DNA of 64,000 nucleotides, from NCBI GenBank assembly GCA_030142905.1, contig JASJOG010000062.1, forward strand, positions 982,001-1,046,000, written 5' to 3'. The notes beneath the pieces are model-generated. The model saw only the letters and a list, made by a program, of their open reading frames with translations, was not told the DNA's origin and ran no database searches. Within the stretch, counting starts at the first letter, position 1. Every line of letters starts with the position of its first letter. The DNA comes from Heliopora coerulea. Lineage: Eukaryota; Cnidaria; Anthozoa; Scleralcyonacea; Helioporidae. Shown here in pieces: positions 1-22,138 of the stretch. The translations under genes were made by a program, and so were the position numbers.

Positions 1-371
1 GGTCAGCCACACTGCACGACTTCATAGCTTCCAGTACAGGTTCATGATACTACGTTGTTTGGACATCGTATCCACGTCAATCACGTCACGTCACCTCAAG
101 TCACGTCATGTCCCGTAATGTATGTCACATTGCGTCACATCTTACCGTATACATTCCAGGTAACAGTTCAGGAAAAATCGGTAAAAATGCCACATGATGA
201 CCTTTCCTACCTTGGTACAGACTTACACACAGTGATTAATGCTATATGCATTAATTACGTCCTCTCTTGTTCTAATAAGAGACCACATCTTAACAGATTG
301 ACAACAAACTTTCAATTCAATACCACAAGTTCTGCATATATTTCAGAAAGTGTTAAAATGGAATAGCATAC

Positions 372-12331
<11,960 letters not shown>

Positions 12332-12387
12332 TTAACACTCTAAACTGGAAAAAAAAAAAAGCCCCAACGTTAGAAATAACCTACCAA

Positions 12388-12513
12388 AAACCGCGGTCAA
12401 ACCGCAGTCATAATGCGGGCGCATTCCGGTCATGTTGCGGCCATGATACGGTCGTACTGCTGTTATATTGCGGGCGGTTTGCGGTCGCATTTCGTTCGAA
12501 ACGCGGTTGACCT
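12388..12513. repeat. Degenerate short-period GCGGTC repeat upstream of AMPD start
   Basis: Recurring GCGGTCATA/GCGGGC units with roughly 11-18 bp spacing, CpG-rich against an AT-rich background, 50-180 bp upstream of the AMPD coding exon. It may be a decayed minisatellite or part of the promoter/5' exon region; the sequence cannot decide. Confidence 0.45.
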
Positions 12514-12689
12514 CAACCGTACAGTAGCAGATTTGTGTAATCGGAAATAACGACTCTTAGTGTCAGAGGTAATCGCTGCCTTCCGAATTTTGGCGTCGTT
12601 TACTTTATAACCTGTATATAGTGGAATGAGAAATCTTTCACACTACGCTCTAAATCATTTAATTTCAATGCGGTCTTCTGCTATAAAAA

Positions 12690-12960
12690 TCGAAGAAATT
12701 CGACGAAATGAAAAATTATATCATAAACCGACAAACTGACTTCTTCAGAGTTTGTGACAAATTGTTGGAGGAATTTGGAGTAAATATATCACATGCAACA
12801 GTTTGTCGCATTCGACATGAATCAGGGTGGAAGCATGAAAGTGCCCGTTATTGCTCACTACAGTGGTTCGAGAACCAAACATAGCGAAGAGGTTGGCTTT
12901 CTACCTAAAAGCCTTGGCAGAGAAAGATGATTTTAACAATGTCTTATATGTAAGGTGTTG
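12690..12960 (+). pseudogene. Decayed transposase fragment (IS630/Tc1/mariner-like)
   Basis: Conceptual reading in two frames gives LEEFGVNISHATVCRIRHES and then REPNIAKRLAFYLKALAEKD, typical of the helix-turn-helix/linker of Tc1-like transposases. In-frame stops separate the pieces. No inverted ends were found. Confidence 0.5.
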
Positions 12961-13333
12961 ACTGCATTTTTGGTTTTGACTTTCATTTAGAAGTCTTTAT
13001 AAAATGATGAAGTAACAATTACGTATTAATGTTTGTCTTTTTCTTAGTTATATGATTCCCTTGAACAACTTGTTTGATTTTTGATAGTTAACTTTTTAAT
13101 AATAGAAGGGTTAAGTTACGATCAATTGCAAACCCTCCGTAAAGATCAAATATGCAAATAGGGACACATTTGTCAACAACAATTGGAATAATACAATCTG
13201 AAACTTTTCATTTCGTAGGAGCTAAGCCCTAACCCAGCCTACTAAACGAAGGAGTACTGTACTGTAATAACATTTTACGAGCTGAAAAATTGGGAAACCA
13301 CTTCGTCAGACGAAGTCGGAAACCGGAGTGCAG

Positions 13334-14395
13334 CTACTCATTGCGGTTTGTTGATGGCCGCGGAGTGACCGTAATGATACTGTGGTTGCATCCCTTATTT
13401 GAAATTACGGCTATCAGACGTATGGAATAATTTGAGATGAGTTTCTTGCAGAAATCAGCACTAATGTTATCCCACTCCTGTCGACAAATGTCCTTGAGAT
13501 CATTCAGGTTTTGTGGATTCCTCTGATCAACTCGAAGTTTAAGCTCCTTCCGCAGATTTTCTATCGGATTTAGATCAGGCGACTGACTAGGCCACTCTAA
13601 AACCCTTACTTTCTTTGCCTGAAGGCATTCCTTCCTTTTCACTGCAGTATGCTTGGGATAGTTATCTGGCTGAAAAATCCAACCTCTCGGTAGCTTGAGC
13701 GATTTTACAGATGAAAGCATGTTTTCCTTTAGTATTTCGCGGTACACAGCATTATCCATTGTTCCTTCGATGATATGTAGTGCACCCGTACCACTGGAGG
13801 AAAAACAACTCCAAACCATTATACTTCCACCACCATGTTTGATTGTGGGGATGGTATTTTTGGGGTCATATGAAGTACCCTCCTTTCTCCAGAGGTGTCT
13901 CGAGCTGTTTCCACCAAAAAGCTCGATTTTAGTCTCGTCAGACCAAAATATTTTATTCCAGAACGAAGCAGGCTTCTCGAGATTACGATTGGCAAACTCT
14001 AGACGAGCCTTCACGTGCTTGGGCTTCAGCAGAGGGGTCTTTCTAGAAGTCCGAGAATGCAGCCCTACCCGATGGAGTGTACGACTAATCGTATCCTTGC
14101 TAACCTTTGTGCCAGCTGCCTGCAGTTCCTTCTGAAGTTCTCCTCGTGTTGTGAATGGCTTATGCATCACTTTCCGAACAATGGATCTAGCTGCTCGTTC
14201 ACTTACTTTACGAGGACGCCCTTTTCGAGGCAGATCGGTAGTCAGCCCATGTTCCTTCCATTTCCGAATGATGGCCCCAATCGTACTAATGGGGATCTTG
14301 AGCAAGTCAGAGATCTTTCGATATCCCATTCCACGATTATGATGGTCAATTATAACCATACAAAGTTGTTGAGAGAGCTCCTTTGTCTTCGCCAT
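13334..14395 (-). CDS. Tc1-like transposase, full-length ORF
   Basis: Cuts and joins a DNA transposon at TA sites. I start at MAKTKELS (14395), the usual family start, rather than the upstream in-frame ATG at 14431; this gives 353 residues. Residues 1-115 carry the paired helix-turn-helix and GRPR hook (59-62). The DDE triad is visible as D153 (WSDET), D244 (QPDNYPKHT) and E279 (NPIEN), with the DD34E spacing of Tc1 elements. QPDNYPKHT differs from the more usual QQDNDPKHT next to the second Asp. The C-terminus has an unusual extension. The right inverted end is present but no matching left end was found. Confidence 0.88.
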   Translation of the reverse strand: MAKTKELSQQLCMVIIDHHNRGMGYRKISDLLKIPISTIGAIIRKWKEHGLTTDLPRKGRPRKVSERAARSIVRKVMHKPFTTRGELQKELQAAGTKVSKDTISRTLHRVGLHSRTSRKTPLLKPKHVKARLEFANRNLEKPASFWNKIFWSDETKIELFGGNSSRHLWRKEGTSYDPKNTIPTIKHGGGSIMVWSCFSSSGTGALHIIEGTMDNAVYREILKENMLSSVKSLKLPRGWIFQPDNYPKHTAVKRKECLQAKKVRVLEWPSQSPDLNPIENLRKELKLRVDQRNPQNLNDLKDICRQEWDNISADFCKKLISNYSIRLIAVISNKGCNHSIITVTPRPSTNRNE

Positions 14396-14767
14396 TCTGA
14401 AAAACTTCGCATGTGACAGCCAAATCTTCAATGACTATTCAAAGCACACGGAGACGTCATGGTGCGTGGTGTGCTCTGATTAGTCGGCGGAGATTTGCAA
14501 ATTAATATGAAATAGACTTCAGTCCAAAACTGCAATTTTTGTCCTGCTATATTTATATTTTCAGAATGTGTCCAAAACTTTCGCGCGTTACTTTCTGTTG
14601 TATTTGTCAATAAATTTTTGTGTGAGCAAACAAGTCTTTATTTCTCCTCATACATAGTCTATCCTAAACATCTACTATATTCAGTTCAAGTTTTAGGTTA
14701 ATAGCAACAAGAAAAGTTATTATTTTCTCAAAAAATCCAATGTGTCCAATACTTTTGCGTGTCACTG
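13334..14767 (-). mobile_element. Tc1-like transposon, left end missing
   Basis: The right terminus, read inward, starts CAGTGACACGCAAAAGT at 14767 and abuts TA. A related inner copy (GTGTCCAAAACTTTCGCGCG) lies at about 14568-14590, the IR/DR arrangement seen in some Tc1 elements. No corresponding end was seen left of 13334, so the copy appears truncated although its ORF is open. Confidence 0.7.
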
Positions 14768-14775
14768 TATATACA

Positions 14776-16168
14776 CACTGGTGGTCAAAAAGAATCGATC
14801 ACACAGAAGCTAAAGATGGTGACGCCATAAACATTGTAACAAATCTTATCACGACAAGTAATTACACCGAAAACGAACAGAAAACAAATCTTAATATTTA
14901 GTGGCTCCTCCACAAGCTTTGATCACTGCTTTACACCTTCGAGGCATACTATTTATTAAAATAATTAGCTTATCTAATGGACAGCTTTGCCATGCAGCTT
15001 TTACAGCACTCCAAAGTTCTGTGACATTGGTAGGGTTTTGCTCTTGGACCATTGTCTTATTTGGTCCCATGGATTCTCAATAGGGTTGAGATCGCGTGAC
15101 TGTGCTGGCCATTCCATGAAAGTTATGCCCTATTCCTTAAACCATCCTTTGACAGAGCAGGAGGTGTGGCAAGTTGCATTGTCATGCTGGAATATCCAAC
15201 CATCTGGTATGGTCAGCATGTGTTTGGTTGGAATAAGTAAATTTTCTAGGAGATCAATGTATCGTTCTCCATTGAGCTTTCCATCTATCTTAGAAACACA
15301 GCCAACACCTCTTGCATTGATGCAGCCCCCATACCGTGATACCATCACCTCCATGTTTGACAGTTGTCTGAACGCCGTTTTCCTTTAGTGCTTCGCCAGC
15401 CATTCTTCTGACATACACGCGCTCATCACTCCTATGAAGAAGAAACCTTGACTCATCGCTGAAGATAACTTGAGATCACTGTTCAGCCGTCCAATCTTTG
15501 TGTGCTTTTGCAAACTGTAATCGAGACTTCTTATGGCGAGCAGTAAGTCTGGGATTCTTTCTGGGCTTGCAGCCCTTTAGACCAGCCTCTCTAAGCCTTC
15601 TTTAGGTGATGGAAACCGAGATATTGACACCATGTTCAATTAGCATCTCAGCTTTTATTTGCGGTGCAGTCTTGTAGCGATTTGACTTGCTTTTCCTTAC
15701 CATGAGCCTTTCCTCCCTCTCAGATGTCTTTCGTTTCCGTCCAGGGATCTTGGCATCTTTCACGCTACCAGTGAGTCTCTTCTCCTTGAGGATTTCGCTA
15801 ACACTGCTTTGAGTACAACCCACAAGAGCAGCAATTTCACGTTGTGTGTAGCCTTCTTCGGATAATGCTAGCACTTTTCTTCAATCTTCCAAACTGATTC
15901 TTCTCTTTGGACCCATTATTCCGTATCTTCCAATTTGTGACAGGCCAACAACCCTTTCTTGTAAGACTTGAAATCCATTTAGCGTATGCTATAAAATACC
16001 TTAAAAACAGAATATCTCTACAAATATTATGGGACACATCTCAATCTATCCAAAACATTCATTAGTATAACCCTGAAGGCTGATGGTGTATGACGTGCTT
16101 CTTGTCTGCCTTTGTAAGCAGAAAGTAACATAAATCTTAACATGATCGATTCTTTTTGACCGCCAGCG
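14776..16168 (-). mobile_element. Second Tc1-like element, decayed, inverted ends present
   Basis: Ends are CACTGGTGGTCAAAAAGAA (left) and its near complement ending CCGCCAGCG (right, flanked by TA; the left flank is CA). Minus-strand pieces include MGPKRRISLED, then an in-frame TGA, then RKVLALSEEGYTQREIAALV and the hook GRKRKTSEREE (around 15900-15600), and further on IPDGWIFQHDNATCHTS (around 15210-15160), which holds the second catalytic Asp. Stops and frameshifts make it a pseudogene. Its right end is 7 bp from the neighbouring Tc1-like end. Confidence 0.8.
15602..15905 (-). pseudogene. N-terminal part of Tc1-like transposase
   Basis: Helix-turn-helix segment REIAALVGCTQSSVSEILKE and AT-hook region GRKRKTSEREERLMVRKS. 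A TGA splits MGPKRRISLED from RKVLALSEEG near 15873. Confidence 0.75.
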
Positions 16169-16204
16169 TATTTATATATATGTTTCACGCGATAGCGATC
16201 ATCC

Positions 16205-16490
16205 TGTGGGAGCTTGGAGATATCTTGAGATGATAGCTCCAAGCTCCCACACATCTAAAATATCTCATCAATATCATTATTAACATATAGTGGCTTCCGC
16301 TTAGGTCGCACATATGTCGAACTTGCACTTTAGCTCACCATGAGTCTTGGTACCTCAATGGTTAGAGCGTCTCACCAGTCATCAGAAGGTTGCGGGTTCG
16401 ATCCCCGTCTGGGGCTCAGAAATCGTTTTTCTGAGGATAGAGTTTAACGAACGTTCATCTATCATCTTAAGATATCTCCGAGCTCCCACA
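16205..16490. mobile_element. Small inverted-repeat element with internal tRNA-like sequence
   Basis: 30-bp ends with two mismatches (TGTGGGAGCTTGGAGATATC.. at 16205 and its complement ending at 16490). The left end also pairs with CTCCAAGCTCCCAC at 16237-16250. A direct copy of AGCTCCCACA-nn-TCTAAAATA follows both ends. Inside is a tRNA-like stretch. Confidence 0.55.
16344..16416 (+). repeat. tRNA-like pol III promoter (SINE or tRNA relic)
   Basis: Holds A-box-like GGTACCTCAATGGTTAGAGC and B-box GGGTTCGATCCCC. The anticodon arm does not fold into a canonical 5-bp stem with 7-base loop, so I call it tRNA-derived rather than a functional tRNA. Confidence 0.55.
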
Positions 16491-19400
16491 GTTCTAAAAT
16501 ATATCTCATATATATAAAGATATACCTGCAGTACCGCACCAAGGTGGGGGGGGGGACTGGTGCCCTTGGCTCGGGTACAAAATTTTATGGGGCGACATTT
16601 TCAGAGACAAAAATGCGATTTTTTGGGTCTTTTTTTTTTTAGATTCAAACATGTTTTGCAAAGCTCAACAAAACGTTAAATCAATGTCTTGACCAAAGCG
16701 CCTGCAGGGGTTAATAAATAGAATTTTCAAACTCACTAATAATTCATGAATTATCGTAGCCATGAATTATTGTCTACTTTCTTTAAACGGCAATCAAGCT
16801 CTACATCAGAGAATAGGACAATCCTTTTTGTCTACCCCTTCACATAAAATTGCTATTTAAAGTACTGTTGAATTCAAAGACACCACAGGAATTTTCTTTT
16901 TTTTGTGAAAACCTTGTCAGATTTTTACTAAGGCAGTGAATTATCTCAAACCTCGGCATTAAGGCATATACAACCTTCGAGCTTGTGGGCCTAAGGTTGT
17001 AAGTTGCTCAATGTCTGGGTTCTTGGTAATTAACTCTAACCTATATTTACAATCCTTAAGGAGGTATGCGACTAATCTTCGTGTGAGATATCATCAGCAT
17101 TGGCAGACGTGTCGGGACGTATACCCAACATCTCTACTATGTAAAGGTTTTGTGAATACTTGCTGTACACAATAGAACAAGCTCACCGATTGCAAAACAG
17201 CAATACGCGGTACATAGTTACGATACTGATCTTGTTTTTGATGTTTTTAGCAAATGTCAACCCTTCCCAAAATATGGTTATCGTAATACAACAAATCAAG
17301 ACAACAGAACAAATGAAAGAACACAGGAAAAAAGACAAAAAAGAGCAAAGAAAAAGGAAAACAAATCACGTTTCTGAGGGTGACATACGGTTGTCGTACA
17401 ACAATAAATTGTGACAACACAAAGAGAAAAAAAAATTACGTATGAAAGGGTTAAAGTAAATTTGAGTGTCCAGTGTATTAAATTATATACGTCAGGCTCA
17501 TTGGACCAGTTCTTAATCTATAATCGGATACTTCTTGTACTGAACTTTTCAGATCGTCCTTTTATTTCTCTATGTGGTCCCGATAATTTCTATAAATTCA
17601 AAAACGTTTTCATACTGTTATTTTTATATTCTTGCGCACAAAATGCTCACTAAACTTAATCTTCAAATCTTTGAAGAAATCGTTACTTATTAAGATTATT
17701 AAAAGCGAAGATAAACCGTACTATTTCAGAAGATTTGAACGGTATGGTAAACAACTAGTAACCCAGCGTAATCTTTCTTCTCCCGATTGTGCAAGAATTT
17801 TGGTTTAATTCCAGCATTTGCGAAACTGGACGAGGCTAGAGCAATGAAGTGGAAAAATTACCCAAATGTTTTCTACAAGGTTTCATTGATGAAGAGCTGC
17901 ACATCAAGTTAAGTCAGATTAAATAACTTACTCATGAAGTGTGAACAGTTCAAGAAGTGATTTCTGTGCAACCTCGTAGCCAGGGTATTCACTCGGCTCT
18001 CACCAACTCACTTCAGGAAGACCCTTGGTACGAAGTTGGTGCGTTTACTGCTGATCACTTATACTTAGGATTTGACTACCTCGCCTATTTCAACTCCAAA
18101 ACCAGCCGGACTGCATTTACACTCGATCGGGTCCAATTTTAGCCCTTTATCAAAAAATGATGAAATCTCATGCGACGGTAATGTTACACAGAACAATCTC
18201 AACTACGATTCGCAATGCAAATTAGACCAGGTCAAACAAACTACTTTACTTGCATGAAATGAACTACGTTATAGTTCAGATCAACCCAAAGTAAGTTCGA
18301 CAACTGGGCCAGACGTGAAAATAAATTTGTATGGACCAGATTGAGGTAAGAAGAGTCCTCGATCTAAATTGAAGTCTGAAATATACATTATCACACTTGA
18401 TTTATAATTATGCATTTAGTTCAATCCATGAAAAGACCGACGTTTGAGCCCGGGAAGATCTTCGGACGTTTTTACCCCCTGCCCAGGACGAGACGAACGT
18501 CTCGGTCGATCCAAATACCACCAGTTGATCTGGGACTTAGATGAGACCTTCATATGTCAGAACGTCCTTTCCTCTGCTGACTTACAAAGAATGATGCTGA
18601 AATTTAAATCATAACAGTAGACCAGATTTTGCTTATACTAAGTCGGATTTAAAGCAAGTTTGTTTGAAATTGGTTATTCTAAGTCAACGAATGTTAATAT
18701 TCAACGACTTTAAGCGACGCAGAAACTAACCCATGGAACTTTAAGACAATCTATTGGAAAAAAAAATCCAGAGGGTACGTCAAAGGTACACCAAAACTTT
18801 TCTTTACCTCCTGAACAGGCACAGGTACCCTCTATTAGGATTACTTTATCACTGATAAATAACGCAACCGGTGGCCCTTGTCTGCAGACGCACGAATGTC
18901 GTCCTGTGTGCGTGAAATTTAAAATCTCATGATTCATTGCGTGACCATATTACATGAATAGCGGTAAATAAATTGTCTGGTCATGGATTTGTCACAGAAA
19001 GCTTTATACTGGCTCCAAGTAAAAACAGTTTTGATGTTTCTTATTGAACATTCCAAACCTAATCAGTTGTGTCGCACGTTTTTGTGATGTTATCAAAAGC
19101 ATGAGACAATGCAGTCTGTTACTAAAAGCATCAAAACAATCTGATTTAGTGCTATCGATGGATTGTTCAATGGATCCTAGCCTGAAATTACGCACTGAAA
19201 GGATGAGTTTAACCAAGCCTAACCTTTCTTTACAAGGTACCGTCGATAAGTGGTCTTTGTTCATTTTACTTTCCCCAGCACAAGGGAAACTACAGATATT
19301 CTTTATCAGTGCAGGTCTGTTTTGTCAAGTGAATCTCACCATTACTCTAGACTGTTGCTACCCAGGGTAACTGTTTGCACTTGAAAGTAATATATACAGT

Positions 19401-20880
19401 ACCCTATTTCCAGTGATGATTGGGGTCTTTAATTTTACGTCTAAAGTTCAATTTCAAGTTACACCGTGCAATTTTTTAGAAAACTGGTTCAGTCTACCCC
19501 TTACCATGTCCACAACAATGCATCTGGGACTCATTATTAGATGGAATATGCAGTTCAAATAGCCTTGGTTTATATATTCTGTTAGTTCCTGATATTTTAT
19601 GTTTGATTATTATGCGCGTGTTGATGACCCTCTGTTCATCGGGATAACCTTTCAACTAGTCATCGAACCATTGCATAGTAATGAGATTTTTTTAAACAGT
19701 AACAAATTGTTTATGTCATTTTCACATTAAATGTACTTCAATCCTAAATTTCACACCTATGATTAGCATATTAACAACAAGCCATGACATCATGCCCAAA
19801 GAATATAGGCTTCACAGGAATACGTTCACCTATACTTATCCTGTTTATTGAAATGAATTATCATCATTTTTATTATTATTATGACTGCATTAGTTATTAA
19901 TAAATAGTAATCCTAATACAGTTTAATTGAAGGGAAACCCTTATGAATTTTTACCTCTATTTCTTGTAAAAATGTCAAATCCTTTTACTGATAAGTTTTC
20001 CTATGTTACCAACTGAAGTGTAAATAATGTGTCTGCAGTTAAAATTATAAATGGCTTTCTTGTGCCCACTCACAAACTTTTTCGAAAGCGAAGATTTAAA
20101 AACTTATCAAATAGCAGAATCTGGTACTTTACACTAATCTGAGTATAACAACTAGACGTGACTTCAAGAACAAATGCTGTTAAGGCAAGGATTGATACTA
20201 ATACTGAAAGCTCACAATGTAGCACATGTAAATACAAAGTTGCACCTATAAACCATCTAGAGCACAAATGCAGTAAGTTGGTCCAGAAAGAGGTCAAACA
20301 GAAGTATAATTGATCAACAGAAGCACTGCATTTGGATCTAGTCATGCAAAAAAGATTCAAGTGTAACAACAAATGGCAAATTCATGTTCACATGCTCCTT
20401 AAGGGTAAAATGAAAAATGACAATTACAAATTCCAGTGGACTCTTATACTGTAGTCCTGAGTCCAAACAGACAGAAAGATAGAGGTAAATCATCCTGATA
20501 CTGTATATATTATATAGGAGGAGGGGAGTATGCTCAATTACGGTTTGTGACAGAGATTGCAGAGTGGTTCTGAAAGAATAGGATGTTGAGAAGAACTTTT
20601 ACCAGGCCATTGAAATCAAAACCACGTGCAGGATGAAATCAGTCTAACCAATACCAGTAATAATTGGAGCCCTTGGAAAAATCTATAAATGACTGGAACA
20701 ACATCTCCCAAAAAACCACTCCAACCTAAGTGGAATAATGTTTCAAAAACCAGTACTTCTTGAATTTACAGTACCATCAAAGGGATTTTTGGGAGATACA
20801 CTGTAAAGCTACTAGTAAGTTGTAACTTGATTTAATGGACTGAAACTCTGGCATGAATGCTGTGTTATACAGTATGTATG
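16491..20880. other. Non-coding stretch, no gene recognised
   Basis: About 4.4 kb with a G run and hairpin near 16532-16570 and no convincing exon. Overlapping 86- to 108-codon frames at 19004-19370 on both strands match nothing I recognise and show no splice or codon support. Confidence 0.5.
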
Positions 20881-20889
20881 TATTTATGT

Positions 20890-21022
20890 ATAATAATAAT
20901 AATAATAATAATAATAACTAACAATAACGATGATAATTATAGTAATACATGTAATGATCAATATAATAATAATTATTATTAAATATTGTTATTGTAATTA
21001 TTTTTACTATTATTATTATTAC
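20890..21022. repeat. TAA/ATT microsatellites
   Basis: Runs of TAA (20891-20917) and ATT (about 20965-21022) in AT-rich DNA. Confidence 0.85.
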
Positions 21023-21307
21023 CTGTACTATTATAATACCAAGATTAGATACAACATCTATATCATAACTGGTTGAAATTCCCCACCTGAATTCTCAAAA
21101 TTCTGACATCATACCCAGGGTTCTGACTAAAATTGAGTGTTGATAATCAGTATCTTTGATCATGTTGTCATAATGTCAATAACTTTTTTTTTTTACCTAA
21201 TCACGAGTGAAGAACCAGGTGGGAATCTTAATCTTAGGTCACAAATATTAGTGCCCAGCATAGATCACAAAACAAAGCCATTGAATATCATAAAAGATTT
21301 ATTGAAC

Positions 21308-21347
21308 TAACTAATGTTTTGTTGCATCTTGCAACATCATCAGAGTG
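21308..21347 (-). ncRNA. Degenerate hammerhead-ribozyme-like motif of a Penelope-like element
   Basis: On the minus strand CTGATGA (21343-21337) is followed by stem II GTTGC/GCAAC with loop AAGAT, then AAAAC where an active core would read GAAAC. The conserved G12 has changed to A, as a CpG transition would do. It lies downstream of a GIY-YIG ORF, where Penelope-like elements can carry hammerheads. Probably inactive. Confidence 0.5.
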
Positions 21348-21395
21348 TTTAAATTTTATTACAAAACTACAAATATATATAAATAAATAAAGGTA

Positions 21396-21761
21396 TCAGA
21401 TTACAAGCAGTGTAATAGCAGAAATGAAGAAGAGAAAATTCAGAACAAAGACAAAGGAATGGAGCTGAGATTGCCATTCAAAGAGTGTTTGACTTTGGAA
21501 ATCAAGAGGCTCTCTTTTTTGGAAATTAAGAGGAGAAGAACAAGAAGAAAGAATCTTGAAGTCATCAAGAGATTCAGTATGGCTTATTTTTAGTAAGATG
21601 TGCTGAAATACTGGATAGGATAGAAGTGGCATTTTTTTACCAGCAAAGGTAGAGACTCCCAACTGATCTGAGAGTAGTGTATATAAATGGCAGGCTGTTT
21701 GGCCCACACACAATGCGCTACAGCTTTGACACATGAAAGAATAGACTAGATGAGATCTCAC
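21396..21761 (-). pseudogene. GIY-YIG endonuclease end of a Penelope-like element
   Basis: Minus-strand reading shows HLVYSFMCQSC..CVGQTACHLYT, KISHTESLDDFKILSSC and a hydrophobic tail before the stop. This resembles the C-terminal GIY-YIG nuclease of Penelope-like retroelements, with the VG of the YIG motif preceded by Cys instead of Tyr. The reverse transcriptase upstream was not found, so this is a 5'-truncated copy. A hammerhead-like motif follows. Confidence 0.65.
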
Positions 21762-22070
21762 ACATTTAGGAACCTATCTTTAAAGATGAAAAATTGAGAA
21801 GGACATCTGGCAGCATGGAAAATGATACAGATGTCAACATGAGGACAGGCTGAGGACAAAATGCTTGAAATTTGTTTGCAGATTTGAAGCAAGTGGATAC
21901 CCACAGAGGTAAACAAAACTAAAGAAATTTTTTGGGAGCAAAAAAACTTTTTGTGTTGATGTTTTTGAAGAATTCTAAATATTAGATATACTTACTATTA
22001 TATAACCTCAACTTTATTGGCATTGCCTAATACCATCATCATAAATACATGTGACCCAGCTCTCCACAAC

Positions 22071-22138
22071 CTTCATAGTTTAGTTGGCAGAGCACTGGAC
22101 TAGATTTGCAAAGTCATAAGTTTACTTTGTAATTCCCA
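22071..22138 (+). repeat. Decayed tRNA-derived SINE
   Basis: TTTAGTTGGCAGAGCACTGG resembles a tRNA A box (AGTTGGTAGAGCACTGG). The expected B box is eroded to AAGTTTACTTTGTAATTCCC. Confidence 0.5.

Noticed and set aside
16344..16416. Functional tRNA gene
   Set aside because: Good A and B boxes, but no canonical anticodon arm and it lies inside an inverted-repeat element.
18430..18530. Plus-strand reading FEPGKIFGRFYPLPRTRRTS
   Set aside because: Looks protein-like but is short, bounded by stops and not assignable to a family.
19004..19370. 86- and 108-codon frames on opposite strands
   Set aside because: No recognisable domain, splice sites or codon evidence; one could be chance or an unknown repeat.
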